38,548 nucleotides of DNA. Origin: Algoriphagus sp. Lineage in GTDB: Bacteria; Bacteroidota; Bacteroidia; Cytophagales; Cyclobacteriaceae. Within the stretch, counting starts at the first letter, position 1, and the number at the start of each line of letters is the position of its first letter. The notes beneath the pieces are model-generated. The model searched no databases. It was not told the origin of the DNA and saw only the letters and a list, made by a program, of their open reading frames with translations. Made by a program: the position numbers and the translations under genes. The stretch is taken from the NCBI GenBank assembly GCA_030833985.1, contig JAURGC010000003.1, positions 1-38,548 of the forward strand. The letters are read 5' to 3'. Shown one piece after another: positions 17,108-25,385 of the stretch.

Positions 17108-18388
17108 TTAGAGTCTTCGCTTATTTGGTTGCAAATATACATACCCTACCAACTGATCGTAGCGAGAACCCAGGCCTCTGTAATACACAAATACCTCGTA
17201 TTCATTCTCAGTTTGAAAGTGACTTCCTTCCAAGGATTCAAAGTCATAGCTCCCGTCTTCATTTATAGATGCAAACTGGTAATCGTACCATCCTTGCTTC
17301 AACAACAAAGAAGTAGCATACAAGCGCTTCTTGCTATCGTAAACCATCGTCGCTTCAGGTGCCTTTCCCCATTGGCTAAGCCCCCCCATCAATTTGATGT
17401 TTTTTCCTGGTACATCATTGAAGTAAAAAGTAGTATATACATACTCACTTTCTACTTCAGCATTCCCACCAGGTCGATCGTTGGTTTGGACTACAAATTG
17501 ACCATTCAGATCTAAATACTGTACATAAGCTCCGCCAGGTCTTGGTACATCTACTCGTGCATCTGCTACCACTAAGGATTCTTCTACCTTAACCGAAGCT
17601 ACATTTACGCCCGTCGCACGGATAAATCGTAAATCTATAAATCGAAACTCATTTCCAGCTCGAAAGGTACTCTCCCCTTCAAAGGGTTCGTACCGAATGA
17701 GTTTTGAGTTCTGATTCAAAAAAGTAGGTATGTTCAATACTTTCGCATTGTCCCAACGCTGGTTTTGTCTGATCACCACTTTGATTTGTACCTGAGGATC
17801 AATTACTTCTAAATTACTGTAGTTGACGGAAGTATTTATTTGTTGTAAGGTCCGACGGTCTTCGGTCTGTGTGGGGGGGACCACTTGAGCTGCTACTACA
17901 GCACTATTCTCTATAACCATAAACCGCTTGGTGAAAACCACAGCATTCTCATCCCGATTTTTATAAACTTTAAGAAGGTAATTCCCTGATTTACTGACCC
18001 GAGGAACATTAAATGCATACCGAATGTAGGGCATTCGTGTATTTACGGAATAGGAGTAATCCATTAAAGTAAATTCATTAAACGATAAGGAAAAATCCGT
18101 GTCTCTCAAACTCGATTTCTTCCAATCTGAATCGCAGTGAATTAGTTTGGCCGTATACAACTCCGGATCATAGGATACGTCGTCAAACCACAGGACAAGG
18201 GATTTCGAATCCGTCAGGGAAATAACTGGGGAATTTAGCTGGTTTTCTAAATCCCCTCCCTGAGGAAAAATCCGAACAGATAAAATATGGTCCGCATATA
18301 CTTTGTCTTCCAATACTTGGGTCTTTCCGAAAAAAGATGGAATTAAGAAGAAATACAAAAAGAGTAAAATCGGCTTTTTAAATCGCAT
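17108..18388 (-). CDS. Type IX secretion system plug protein (DUF5103 family)
   Basis: 426 residues from the ATG at 18388, which gives a clear signal peptide (MRFKKPILLFLYFFLIPSFF-GKTQ); the frame is open 66 nt further upstream into the ABC-F gene without a better start. The family blocks DHILSVRIFPQGGDLENQLN, PVISLTDSKSLVLWFDDVSY and LYTAKLIHCDSDWKKSSL, with an Ig-like region ending in FRFIDLRFIRA, match DUF5103. Established knowledge: this family includes the plug that closes the SprA translocon of the type IX secretion system. It should be periplasmic or outer-membrane associated. The start is 8 nt after the ABC-F stop, so they share an mRNA. Two 7-bp G/C runs lie inside (17381-17387 and 17873-17879). 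Confidence 0.88.
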   Translation of the reverse strand: MRFKKPILLFLYFFLIPSFFGKTQVLEDKVYADHILSVRIFPQGGDLENQLNSPVISLTDSKSLVLWFDDVSYDPELYTAKLIHCDSDWKKSSLRDTDFSLSFNEFTLMDYSYSVNTRMPYIRYAFNVPRVSKSGNYLLKVYKNRDENAVVFTKRFMVIENSAVVAAQVVPPTQTEDRRTLQQINTSVNYSNLEVIDPQVQIKVVIRQNQRWDNAKVLNIPTFLNQNSKLIRYEPFEGESTFRAGNEFRFIDLRFIRATGVNVASVKVEESLVVADARVDVPRPGGAYVQYLDLNGQFVVQTNDRPGGNAEVESEYVYTTFYFNDVPGKNIKLMGGLSQWGKAPEATMVYDSKKRLYATSLLLKQGWYDYQFASINEDGSYDFESLEGSHFQTENEYEVFVYYRGLGSRYDQLVGYVYLQPNKRRL

Positions 18389-18396
18389 TTTTTTCT

Positions 18397-20328
18397 TTAA
18401 AATGAAGAAACTTGCTGCTGCAGTAATGAAATTTGATCCACCAACTGCTCCCAATTGGCAGTTACTACAGCAAGAGAAACTTGAATTTGCTGGTAACTTA
18501 CCTGAGTACTCTGAGCTTCCAACTCATCCAAGTATAAGGAAGGCTCTGCCAATTTGGCTTCCAAATCCTGCTTTTGTACTTCCAATTGGTGGATTTCTTT
18601 TTCGACAACTTGCAACTGATCCTCTAATTTCTTCAATTCCCGTTTGGCCTGCTGCGTTTCTTCTTTACTTTTTGTTGGAGTCATTGGTGTTGCCTTAACC
18701 AACTTTTGCACGGGTGCAGTTACTACCTGGTCTACCTGCTGGCTTCTCCAAAACTCATATTCCTCATACGTTCCCGGATATTCCTTGATTTCATTTTGCT
18801 CGATGTACCAAATTTTATTAGCCACCCCTTTGATAAAATGACGGTCGTGGGAAACCGTGATAAAGGTACCCTCATACTGCTGCAAAGCCTGAATAAGTAT
18901 ATTCACAGATTGAAAATCCAAATGATTGGTCGGTTCATCCAGCAACAAGAAATTGGCTTCAGAAATCAGGGTTTTGGCCAAAGCCACTCGCGACTTTTCC
19001 CCTCCTGACAATACTTTGATTTTTTTGTATACCTCTTCGTTGGAAAAAAGGAAACATCCCAAAACACCCCTCAGCTCCATTTCTGTTTTCCCACTTCCTG
19101 CCTGAGACATTTCTTGAATGATCTCGTTATCTAAGGTCAAGGCTTCCAATTGATGCTGGGCAAAAAAGGATTTGATCACATTGTGACCCTCTCCCCGCTT
19201 ACCAGAAATAGTCTCTGTTCCAGCAATGATGCGAAGTAAGGTGGATTTTCCTTTTCCATTTGCTCCAATCAATGCTATTTTATCCCCACGCTCAATCCTG
19301 GCAACAGTGTTTTTCAAAATCGTCAAGTCCCCATATGCTTTGGATACTTGATCCAAGGTTACTACATCACGACCCGATTTTTGTGAAAATTTAAATTTAA
19401 AATTCACAAAGGCTTCGTCATTCACTACCTCGTGCACACGCTCCATGCGATCCAATGCCTTAATTCGGGATTGCACCTGGTTGGACTTGGTGGCCTTTGC
19501 TCGGAAACGTTCGATAAACCGTTCTGTTTGCTTGATTTGTTGCTGCTGATTTTCGTAGGCGTTCTGCTGCAACTCCATCCGTAATTTTTTCTCTTCCTTG
19601 TAAAAGGAGTAATTACCTGGATAGGACGTTAAGGTTTGGTTGGCCACCTCTACGGTAGTACTGATGCAATTGTCTAGAAAGGTCTGGTCGTGAGAAACCA
19701 CTACCACTGCTCCTTCGTAATTTTTAAGGTAATTCTCCACCCATTGGATGGAGGGAAGATCCAGGTGGTTGGTCGGTTCATCCAACATTAGCAAAGCTGG
19801 CTTTTCCAATAACAATTTAGCGAGCATCACCCGCATCCTCCATCCCCCAGAAAACTGGCGTAAAGGCTTTTGCAAATCATTGGTTTGAAATCCAATCCCC
19901 TCCAAAACCTCCTCAGCTTTTGCTTTAATCGTGTAGCCCTCATTAGATTCAAATCGATCCTGAAGGTAAGCCAGTCGGTTAATTACCTCTTCCGAATAAT
20001 CTGTCTCCATCAATTTCAGCACCTGATCTATTTCTTCTTGAATCGCCAAAGTCTCTTTAAATGCAGCCAACGCCACATCCAAAATAGAATCATCCGACTG
20101 ATAGGATAATAAGTCTTGATTCAGAAATCCAATGGTACAATCCTTAGCCTTCTGAACCTCTCCTGTGGTGGGCAGGTAATCCCCATGGATAATTTTGAGC
20201 AAGGTTGATTTTCCCGTTCCATTCTGACCTACTAGGCCAATTTTATCTTTGGGCTTGATATGTAAGTTGGCATTTTCGTACAACGCACGGCCGCCAATAA
20301 AATAAGAAAGGTTACTGATGGATAACAT
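18397..20328 (-). CDS. ABC-F family ATPase (Uup/YbiT-like, ribosome-associated)
   Basis: 643 residues with two ABC cassettes and no membrane segments. Walker A motifs are GQNGTGKS (34-41) and GANGKGKS (355-362); signatures are FSGGWRMR (159-166) and LSGGEKSR (440-447); Walker B motifs end LDEPTNHLD at both sites. The linker (about 240-310) is the charged P-site tRNA interaction motif region. A C-terminal coiled coil (about 555-640, EETQQAKRELKKLEDQLQVV) resembles Uup. ABC-F proteins act on the ribosome; resistance subtypes exist, but nothing here marks this as one. It is first in an operon with the T9SS plug gene, and a TAnnTTTG box ends 4 nt before the ATG. Confidence 0.94.
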   Translation of the reverse strand: MLSISNLSYFIGGRALYENANLHIKPKDKIGLVGQNGTGKSTLLKIIHGDYLPTTGEVQKAKDCTIGFLNQDLLSYQSDDSILDVALAAFKETLAIQEEIDQVLKLMETDYSEEVINRLAYLQDRFESNEGYTIKAKAEEVLEGIGFQTNDLQKPLRQFSGGWRMRVMLAKLLLEKPALLMLDEPTNHLDLPSIQWVENYLKNYEGAVVVVSHDQTFLDNCISTTVEVANQTLTSYPGNYSFYKEEKKLRMELQQNAYENQQQQIKQTERFIERFRAKATKSNQVQSRIKALDRMERVHEVVNDEAFVNFKFKFSQKSGRDVVTLDQVSKAYGDLTILKNTVARIERGDKIALIGANGKGKSTLLRIIAGTETISGKRGEGHNVIKSFFAQHQLEALTLDNEIIQEMSQAGSGKTEMELRGVLGCFLFSNEEVYKKIKVLSGGEKSRVALAKTLISEANFLLLDEPTNHLDFQSVNILIQALQQYEGTFITVSHDRHFIKGVANKIWYIEQNEIKEYPGTYEEYEFWRSQQVDQVVTAPVQKLVKATPMTPTKSKEETQQAKRELKKLEDQLQVVEKEIHQLEVQKQDLEAKLAEPSLYLDELEAQSTQVSYQQIQVSLAVVTANWEQLVDQISLLQQQVSSF

Positions 20329-20332
20329 GGTG

Positions 20333-20340
20333 CAAAAATA
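20333..20340 (-). promoter_or_regulatory. TAnnTTTG -7 box immediately upstream of the ABC-F ATG
   Basis: The complement reads TATTTTTG, a full match to the -7 element, followed by CACC and the ATG. No -33 TTG is seen at the usual spacing. The geometry repeats that at 12646-12653. Confidence 0.35.
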
Positions 20341-20409
20341 ACCAATACTCCACTCTAATCTGAATCATTCTTAGAACTATTCGTTTAAATTTACTCAAAA
20401 TTCAATCCC

Positions 20410-21600
20410 ATGCCTCGATCTCTTCGCTACTTACCCACTTTTATTTTTTTACTTCTACTCAGCCTATTCGCTTGTAACAATGAAAAGTCAGCCACCTCGA
20501 CTACTCCTATAGGTACAAAAATTTCGATTGGAGAAGCCAAAGCGGATGTACATTTGGAAAAAATCCAACTTCCAGAAGGGTTTAGCATTGAGGTATGGGC
20601 AGCAGATGTCCCAAATGCACGATCAATGGCCCTATCCGAAAGTGGGATTGTATTCGTAGGAAATAGGCAAGAAAAAAATGTCTATGCCCTCGTGGATGAA
20701 AATGGAGATGGAAAAGCAGACAGCAAATACATCCTTGCCAATAACCTTCGAATGCCCAATGGAGTGGCCATTAAGGATGGAGATCTGTATGTGGCGGAAG
20801 TATCTCGGATTCTGCGTTTCAAAGACATCGAGAAAAACCTAGAAAATCCAACCTTTGAAGTAGTGTATGAGAACTATCCAGACGAATCCCACCATGGTTG
20901 GAAGTTTATAGCATTTGGACCCGATGGTTTGCTTTACATTCCTGTCGGTGCACCCTGCAATATCTGCCTCTCTGAGGATCCTATTTTTGCAAGCATCACC
21001 CGTTTAGATGTGAGTACGCCTGGTGCAAAACCTGAAATCTATGCCCATGGGGTTCGTAATTCAGTAGGCATTGATTGGCATCCAATAAGCCAAGAATTAT
21101 GGTTTACTGATAACGGCCGAGATATGCTTGGAGAGGATATGCCAGATTGTGAACTCAATAGAGCCACTGAGGTTGGACAACATTTTGGATACCCCTATTG
21201 GCATGCAGGAACGATTCAAGACCCAGAAGTAGGATCGAAAGGCAAGGATGCTTCATATTATAGTTCACCTGCAGCCAAATTAGGAGCGCATACTGCGCCT
21301 TTGGGAATCCGCTTCTACGAAGGAAATCAATTTCCTGCTAGCTACAAGCACCAATTATTCATTGCCAAGCATGGCAGTTGGAACCGCAGTAAAAAATCTG
21401 GATACGAAGTGGTATTGGCACGAATGGATTCTACTGGAACAGTTATAGGCCAAGAGGCCTTTGCTTCCGGTTGGCTAGATGCCGAAAGCCAGGAAGCCTG
21501 GGGAAGACCAGTAGATGTACAGGAACTGAAGGATGGTAGTTTGCTGATCTCGGATGATGTAGCCAACTGCATTTACCGGGTCACTTACACGCAACACTAA
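20410..21600 (+). CDS. Sorbosone dehydrogenase family (PQQ-type beta-propeller) lipoprotein
   Basis: 396 residues with a lipoprotein signal; the lipobox SLFAC puts the lipidated Cys at residue 22. The mature part is a beta-propeller with family blocks LPEGFSIEVWAADVPNARSM, NNLRMPNGVAIKDGDLYVAE, HGWKFIAFGPDGLLYIPVGA and HGVRNSVGIDWHPISQELWF. These match the L-sorbosone dehydrogenase/PQQ-dependent sugar dehydrogenase superfamily, which oxidises aldoses or related sugars outside the cytoplasm. Whether PQQ is actually used is not shown. The gene is monocistronic and divergent from the ABC-F gene across an 81-nt gap. Confidence 0.9.
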   Translation: MPRSLRYLPTFIFLLLLSLFACNNEKSATSTTPIGTKISIGEAKADVHLEKIQLPEGFSIEVWAADVPNARSMALSESGIVFVGNRQEKNVYALVDENGDGKADSKYILANNLRMPNGVAIKDGDLYVAEVSRILRFKDIEKNLENPTFEVVYENYPDESHHGWKFIAFGPDGLLYIPVGAPCNICLSEDPIFASITRLDVSTPGAKPEIYAHGVRNSVGIDWHPISQELWFTDNGRDMLGEDMPDCELNRATEVGQHFGYPYWHAGTIQDPEVGSKGKDASYYSSPAAKLGAHTAPLGIRFYEGNQFPASYKHQLFIAKHGSWNRSKKSGYEVVLARMDSTGTVIGQEAFASGWLDAESQEAWGRPVDVQELKDGSLLISDDVANCIYRVTYTQH

Positions 21601-21710
21601 TCAGAAAATGATTGTGAGCATTCGTTTGAAAACAAACTAAGTGATTATTCGCAAATTAGGCTGAGACTTAAATTAGGTTTGAATTACTGAGGATAATTTA
21701 AGGGGCACCC

Positions 21711-22055
21711 TTATAAGGATTGAATTGCTTCTATAAAGAGATATGCATTCAGTACAAAAAATGAAAATGCTGGTACTATCACCAGCCAAGGATCTTTGAT
21801 CCGTATTCGTACAGCCACACCCATCAACATCAAGAGGGAAAGGCCTCCTGCAGAAAAGACAAGTAAAGGAGGAAAGACCAGGCCGACCAGTAAGCCTAGA
21901 GCACCAAAAATCTCCAGTGTAGCTGTGAGTGCTCCAAATTTGGCAAGACCAAAACGAATAAACTCCTCCTTCATTTTGTTTGAAGAAAAAAATGCAACTC
22001 CATACGCAACAAAAGAAAAACTAGAAAAAATCACTAGCAATTCGCGTATTCCCAT
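21711..22055 (-). CDS. DoxX-family small membrane protein
   Basis: 114 residues from the ATG at 22055 (a TTG one codon upstream is also in frame). Four hydrophobic segments with the layout of DoxX proteins: IRELLVIFSSFSFVAYGVAF, then LTATLEIFGALGLLVGLVF, LLVFSAGGLSLLMLMGVAV and LVIVPAFSFFVLNAYLFIEA. DoxX members are four-helix inner-membrane proteins, some linked to thiosulfate oxidation or detoxification; no specific role can be read here. Its ATG overlaps the stop codon of the next upstream gene by one base (TGATG), so the two are translated together and may form a heteromeric pair. Confidence 0.78.
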   Translation of the reverse strand: MGIRELLVIFSSFSFVAYGVAFFSSNKMKEEFIRFGLAKFGALTATLEIFGALGLLVGLVFPPLLVFSAGGLSLLMLMGVAVRIRIKDPWLVIVPAFSFFVLNAYLFIEAIQSL

Positions 22056-22405
22056 CAAGAAATCCAGTTAAGGGAAACTGCAGCAACAAATAGACAAAGG
22101 GTCAATAATGCTAGCGATGGGATACGTTTTGAAATTGGGTTATTTACTTTGAAGTGAAAATATTGAGCACTAATCATCAGAAAACCCATCAGCAAAGCAG
22201 GAATCAAAACCAAAGAAGGAAACCAAATACCAACAACAAGCAAGGTTGCTAAGACAAGTTTAGTTGAACCAACCACGGATCGAGTAAGCACACTGAGTTC
22301 ATACTGATTAAATTCTTCAACAATATTGTCAAACCTAAAAACCCAAACTACTAATATAGAAATAGCAATAACTAGCTGGGCCAAGAGAGAAAGTGTAAGG
22401 ATCAT
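22055..22405 (-). CDS. Second DoxX-like small membrane protein
   Basis: 116 residues with four predicted helices: LTLSLLAQLVIAISILVVWV, VGSTKLVLATLLVVGIWF, LVLIPALLMGFLMISAQYFH and SLALLTLCLFVAAVSL. The layout and the second-helix glycine/lysine pattern resemble the adjacent DoxX protein, although sequence identity is low. It is the first gene of the two-gene unit; the one-base TGATG overlap with its partner implies coupling. No clear TAnnTTTG element was found in the 228 nt upstream. Function unknown. Confidence 0.72.
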   Translation of the reverse strand: MILTLSLLAQLVIAISILVVWVFRFDNIVEEFNQYELSVLTRSVVGSTKLVLATLLVVGIWFPSLVLIPALLMGFLMISAQYFHFKVNNPISKRIPSLALLTLCLFVAAVSLNWIS

Positions 22406-22633
22406 AAAATAAATTGTTTAGGCCCAAGCTAAATATGTTAGTTAGGTGAATGAAAAATTACAATCAAGTTAGGAATTAAATTGATTTTTACTGGCTGTAT
22501 TATACTTGTATTTACCTAGCCCAAGCATGCACTAATAGAAATTCAAAAACCACTTTTTCATCAAAATATCAGATGATAGTGTATTTTGGTTTACCCCCTT
22601 AGGGGAAGAAATACTTTTGCTGGTAAATAGAAT
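22406..22633. other. Intergenic region between the ABC1-kinase and DoxX genes
   Basis: 228 nt without a convincing gene. It contains a short CCCC-TTA-GGGG hairpin near 22595-22606 with no T-run, too short to call a terminator. No full promoter match was found for the DoxX pair. Confidence 0.4.
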
Positions 22634-23953
22634 CTAAATTAACCAATCTGGCTTAGTGGTTACTATTTCAGCTTTCAATTGATTAAGTAAATTATATATC
22701 CCAAAATAGGTTCTATTCACATATAATCCGTGTCTTGAACCTCTAGCTTGATTGGATTTTTTAAACATTTTATCATTTGCAATTCGATCGCCAAGCTGAA
22801 AGATTTCATTAAAAAACTCATTGTTAGAAAAATCAAATTTTTCAACATGAAACGGAGTTCCCAACAAAGTGATCATCTCAGAAAAAATTGACTTAAAATA
22901 ATTTTTTTCCTCTTCAGAATCTTTGTCTGATATAAATTCCAAATCATAAAATATCTGATTTAACTCCTCTTCTTTGATGAGCAAATCTTTCTTGATTAAA
23001 GAAAAATATCCCTTGTAAAAGTCCTCTGGAATTACTTTAACACATCCAAAATCAATAATCCCTAAAGTCCCATCCTCTTGAATAATAAAATTTCCTGGAT
23101 GCGGATCTGCATGCACTTGTTTCAAATTATGCACTTGGTGATGGTAAAAATCCCATAAAGCTTGACCTATTCGGTTTCTTTGTACTTGGGAAGGGTTTGT
23201 TTCCATCCACTCTTTTATGTGCTTTCCCTCCAACCAGTCCATGGTAATTATTCGATCCGAACTAAGCGAATCGTAATACTTGGGAAAACGAAGATTGGGG
23301 ATGGTTGAGCAGGATTCAGAAATTTCCCTTGAACGTTTTATTTCCAAGGTATAATCTGTCTCCTCCAGCAATCGCTCCTCCACTTCCTGCATGTAATGAT
23401 TCAGTTCCTGCTCGTTCATATTTAATAAACGCAACGCAATTGGCTTAACAAGTTTCAAATCTGAACTAACTGAATCACCCACTCCTGGATATTGGATTTT
23501 GACAGCAAAGGTCTTAACTCCTTGGGTTGCTTGATGCACCTGACCGATGGATGCCGCATTGATGGCTGACCGGCTGAAAGTGTCAAAGAGTTGTTCGGGG
23601 GTCTTTTGAAAATGCTTCTGGAAGGTCTTCACCACCAAGGGATAGGACAAGGGGGGGGCAGTGTATTGCGCCATCGAAAATTTATCTTGATAAGCCCTTG
23701 GAAGAAGATTTTTATCCATGGACATCATTTGAGCCACCTTGAGTGCAGAGCCCTTGAGTTCACTTAATGAATTATAAATATCAGAGGCATTATTCTGATG
23801 CAATTCCTCGCGATTAAGTGCAGGATTAACCATCTTCTTGGCATAATGCTTGACGTAATTCCCCCCTACTTTCGCTCCTGTAGAAATAAATTTAGCTGCA
23901 CGCTGAACTTTAGAAACAGGAATAGATCCCTGTTCTTTTACCTTGTCAGACAT
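22634..23953 (-). CDS. ABC1/UbiB (AarF) family atypical protein kinase
   Basis: 439 residues. The family's N-terminal KxGQ motif is present as KVAQ (72-75, in GSALKVAQMMSMD), the Ala-rich loop reads AASIGQVHQAT (133-143), Lys152 lies in FAVKIQYPGVG, and the catalytic segment is HADPHPGN (281-288) with the metal-binding DFG at 301-303. ABC1 proteins act as atypical kinases/ATPases; in ubiquinone makers they support quinone synthesis. Bacteroidota generally use menaquinone, so the role here is open. It starts 3 nt after the TetR gene stop, so the regulator probably controls it. An 8-bp G run (23651-23658 on +) encodes part of TAPPLSYP. Confidence 0.92.
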   Translation of the reverse strand: MSDKVKEQGSIPVSKVQRAAKFISTGAKVGGNYVKHYAKKMVNPALNREELHQNNASDIYNSLSELKGSALKVAQMMSMDKNLLPRAYQDKFSMAQYTAPPLSYPLVVKTFQKHFQKTPEQLFDTFSRSAINAASIGQVHQATQGVKTFAVKIQYPGVGDSVSSDLKLVKPIALRLLNMNEQELNHYMQEVEERLLEETDYTLEIKRSREISESCSTIPNLRFPKYYDSLSSDRIITMDWLEGKHIKEWMETNPSQVQRNRIGQALWDFYHHQVHNLKQVHADPHPGNFIIQEDGTLGIIDFGCVKVIPEDFYKGYFSLIKKDLLIKEEELNQIFYDLEFISDKDSEEEKNYFKSIFSEMITLLGTPFHVEKFDFSNNEFFNEIFQLGDRIANDKMFKKSNQARGSRHGLYVNRTYFGIYNLLNQLKAEIVTTKPDWLI

Positions 23954-23956
23954 TTC

Positions 23957-24622
23957 TTATTTGGTTTGGTAAAGAAACTTCGCAAAGTCTAAAAAAGAAT
24001 CTAGGGCACTTTTGCCCATCAGGTCAAATGCGAAATTGACCGACTTTTCGATAGCGGCATCTGTTTTTTCAAATCGTGGACTGGTATCATCTAGCCAATA
24101 ACGAAATACAAAAGCTACTTGTAGCCAAAGCGCCTCATCGTACTTTTCTGTAAGTAAGGGTCGGGTAGCTATTTCCTGGGTTTCTTTACCTTCCATGATT
24201 AATTCAGAGGCAAAGTCAGAAAACTTTTCTTTGAATTCACGAGTATCTCCCGGCAACTTTTTGAAGGTGGCTACTTTATCCCCATACAGGGAGAGTAAGT
24301 AGGATCTGTTTTTTTTGAGCTCCTCCACCCAAGTAAATAAAAAAGAAAGAAATTTTTCGCGTACTGCATACTCCTTGTACACTTCTTGCTCCTCCAATTG
24401 GCGAAGTGTTTCATCAAATAAAGCCACCCAAATCGAGGTCTTTATGGATTCAAAAGAGGTGAAATAATTGTAAAAATCGGATTCTTTGATTTTTAAATCT
24501 TTGGCAAATTTAAAAATGGAAGTAGGTTCTTTCCCATGCTCAAGGACATGCGAAATAAAACCTTCCAAAATCAATTTTTTGTAATCTTTTTTTCCTGTTT
24601 TCTTTTCTACTGCGGTATCCAT
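23957..24622 (-). CDS. TetR-family transcriptional regulator
   Basis: 221 residues. The N-terminal helix-turn-helix covers about 14-60 (KKLILEGFISHVLEHGKEPT, then SIFKFAKDLKIKESDFYNYF), with the TetR-type recognition helix and a following SFESIKTSIW helix. The C-terminal ligand domain ends FDLMGKSALDSFLDFAKFLY and resembles a Bacteroidota TetR subgroup; no ligand can be inferred. It is the first gene of a two-gene operon with the ABC1 kinase (3-nt gap), so autoregulation with control of the kinase is likely but not shown. No palindromic operator was identified in the 108 nt upstream. Confidence 0.85.
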   Translation of the reverse strand: MDTAVEKKTGKKDYKKLILEGFISHVLEHGKEPTSIFKFAKDLKIKESDFYNYFTSFESIKTSIWVALFDETLRQLEEQEVYKEYAVREKFLSFLFTWVEELKKNRSYLLSLYGDKVATFKKLPGDTREFKEKFSDFASELIMEGKETQEIATRPLLTEKYDEALWLQVAFVFRYWLDDTSPRFEKTDAAIEKSVNFAFDLMGKSALDSFLDFAKFLYQTK

Positions 24623-24684
24623 CTGTCTTCATGAAGTATGCACTAGTAACTCCAAAACAATACATCTGGTTTGGTTTAAATAAA

Positions 24685-24712
24685 AAAAAGTCGGAATTCT
24701 TTCCGACTTTTT
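24685..24712 (-). terminator. Terminator after hslV
   Basis: AAAAAGTCGGAA (24685-24696) pairs with TTCCGACTTTTT (24701-24712) around TTCT. On the - strand it follows the hslV stop by about 18 nt and ends in a T-run. Confidence 0.9.
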
Positions 24713-24730
24713 CTTTAGGAATGGAAACAT

Positions 24731-25273
24731 TTAACTAGTTACCTTCTCTAGGACCAAATTGTGGTTGGTGTAGATACACACATCCGCAGCAATGTGCAAA
24801 CTTTCTCGAACCATCTCTTCGGCAGAAAGCTGTGGGGCAAATTTTTTAAGGGCTCTTGCCGCTGATTGTGCATACACACTCCCTGAACCAATAGTCGCAA
24901 TCTCCATATCAGGCTCAATCACATCCCCATTTCCCGAAATAATCAAAATATCGTTTACATCTGCCACAATCATCATGGCTTCCAAGCGGCTAAGCATACG
25001 ATCCATACGCCATTCTTTGGCAAGCTCTACGGCAGCCCGCTTCATGTTATTGCCAAATGCGCCTAGCTTCTCCTCGAACTTATCCAAGAGAGTAAAGGCA
25101 TCTGCGGTGGAACCAGCAAACCCAGTAACGATTTTTCCTCCTTGAAGGACTCTGATCTTCTTTACAGTGCTTTTGGCTACTGTATTGCCTAACGTCGCTT
25201 GACCATCAGCACCAATAACAACCTCTCCATTGTGCCGAATGGCTACCACGGTGGTGGATTTAATTTTTTCCAT
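24731..25273 (-). CDS. hslV: ATP-dependent protease subunit HslV
   Basis: 180 residues from the ATG at 25273; an upstream in-frame start at 25330 would add 19 residues that do not belong to the family. The presumed catalytic N-terminal Thr lies in MEKIKS-TTVVAIRHNG, so about six residues would be removed, more than the single Met of E. coli. Core blocks GEVVIGADGQATLGNTVAKS, KIVTGFAGSTADAFTLLDKF and ADVCIYTNHN are typical. HslV forms a dodecameric peptidase capped by the ATPase HslU. No hslU is adjacent. The gene is bracketed by two terminators, so it is transcribed alone. Confidence 0.96.
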   Translation of the reverse strand: MEKIKSTTVVAIRHNGEVVIGADGQATLGNTVAKSTVKKIRVLQGGKIVTGFAGSTADAFTLLDKFEEKLGAFGNNMKRAAVELAKEWRMDRMLSRLEAMMIVADVNDILIISGNGDVIEPDMEIATIGSGSVYAQSAARALKKFAPQLSAEEMVRESLHIAADVCIYTNHNLVLEKVTS

Positions 25274-25345
25274 GGAAAATTTAAGTTTCTGGAGTTCCAA
25301 TACTACACTCCATTTTGCAGATACATTCAAAAACCATACAAAAGC

Positions 25346-25373
25346 AAAAAGTCCTTGTTACACAGGACTTTTT
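25346..25373 (-). terminator. Terminator after the PDH E2 gene
   Basis: AAAAAGTCCT (25346-25355) pairs with AGGACTTTTT (25364-25373) around an 8-nt loop. On the - strand it lies 12 nt after the E2 stop and ends in a T-run. Confidence 0.88.
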
Positions 25374-25385
25374 GACAGGTAGTTT

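Noticed and set aside
18397-20328. ABC-F antibiotic-resistance determinant
   Set aside because: The C-terminal coiled coil and motifs are closer to Uup-like housekeeping members; nothing indicates transfer.
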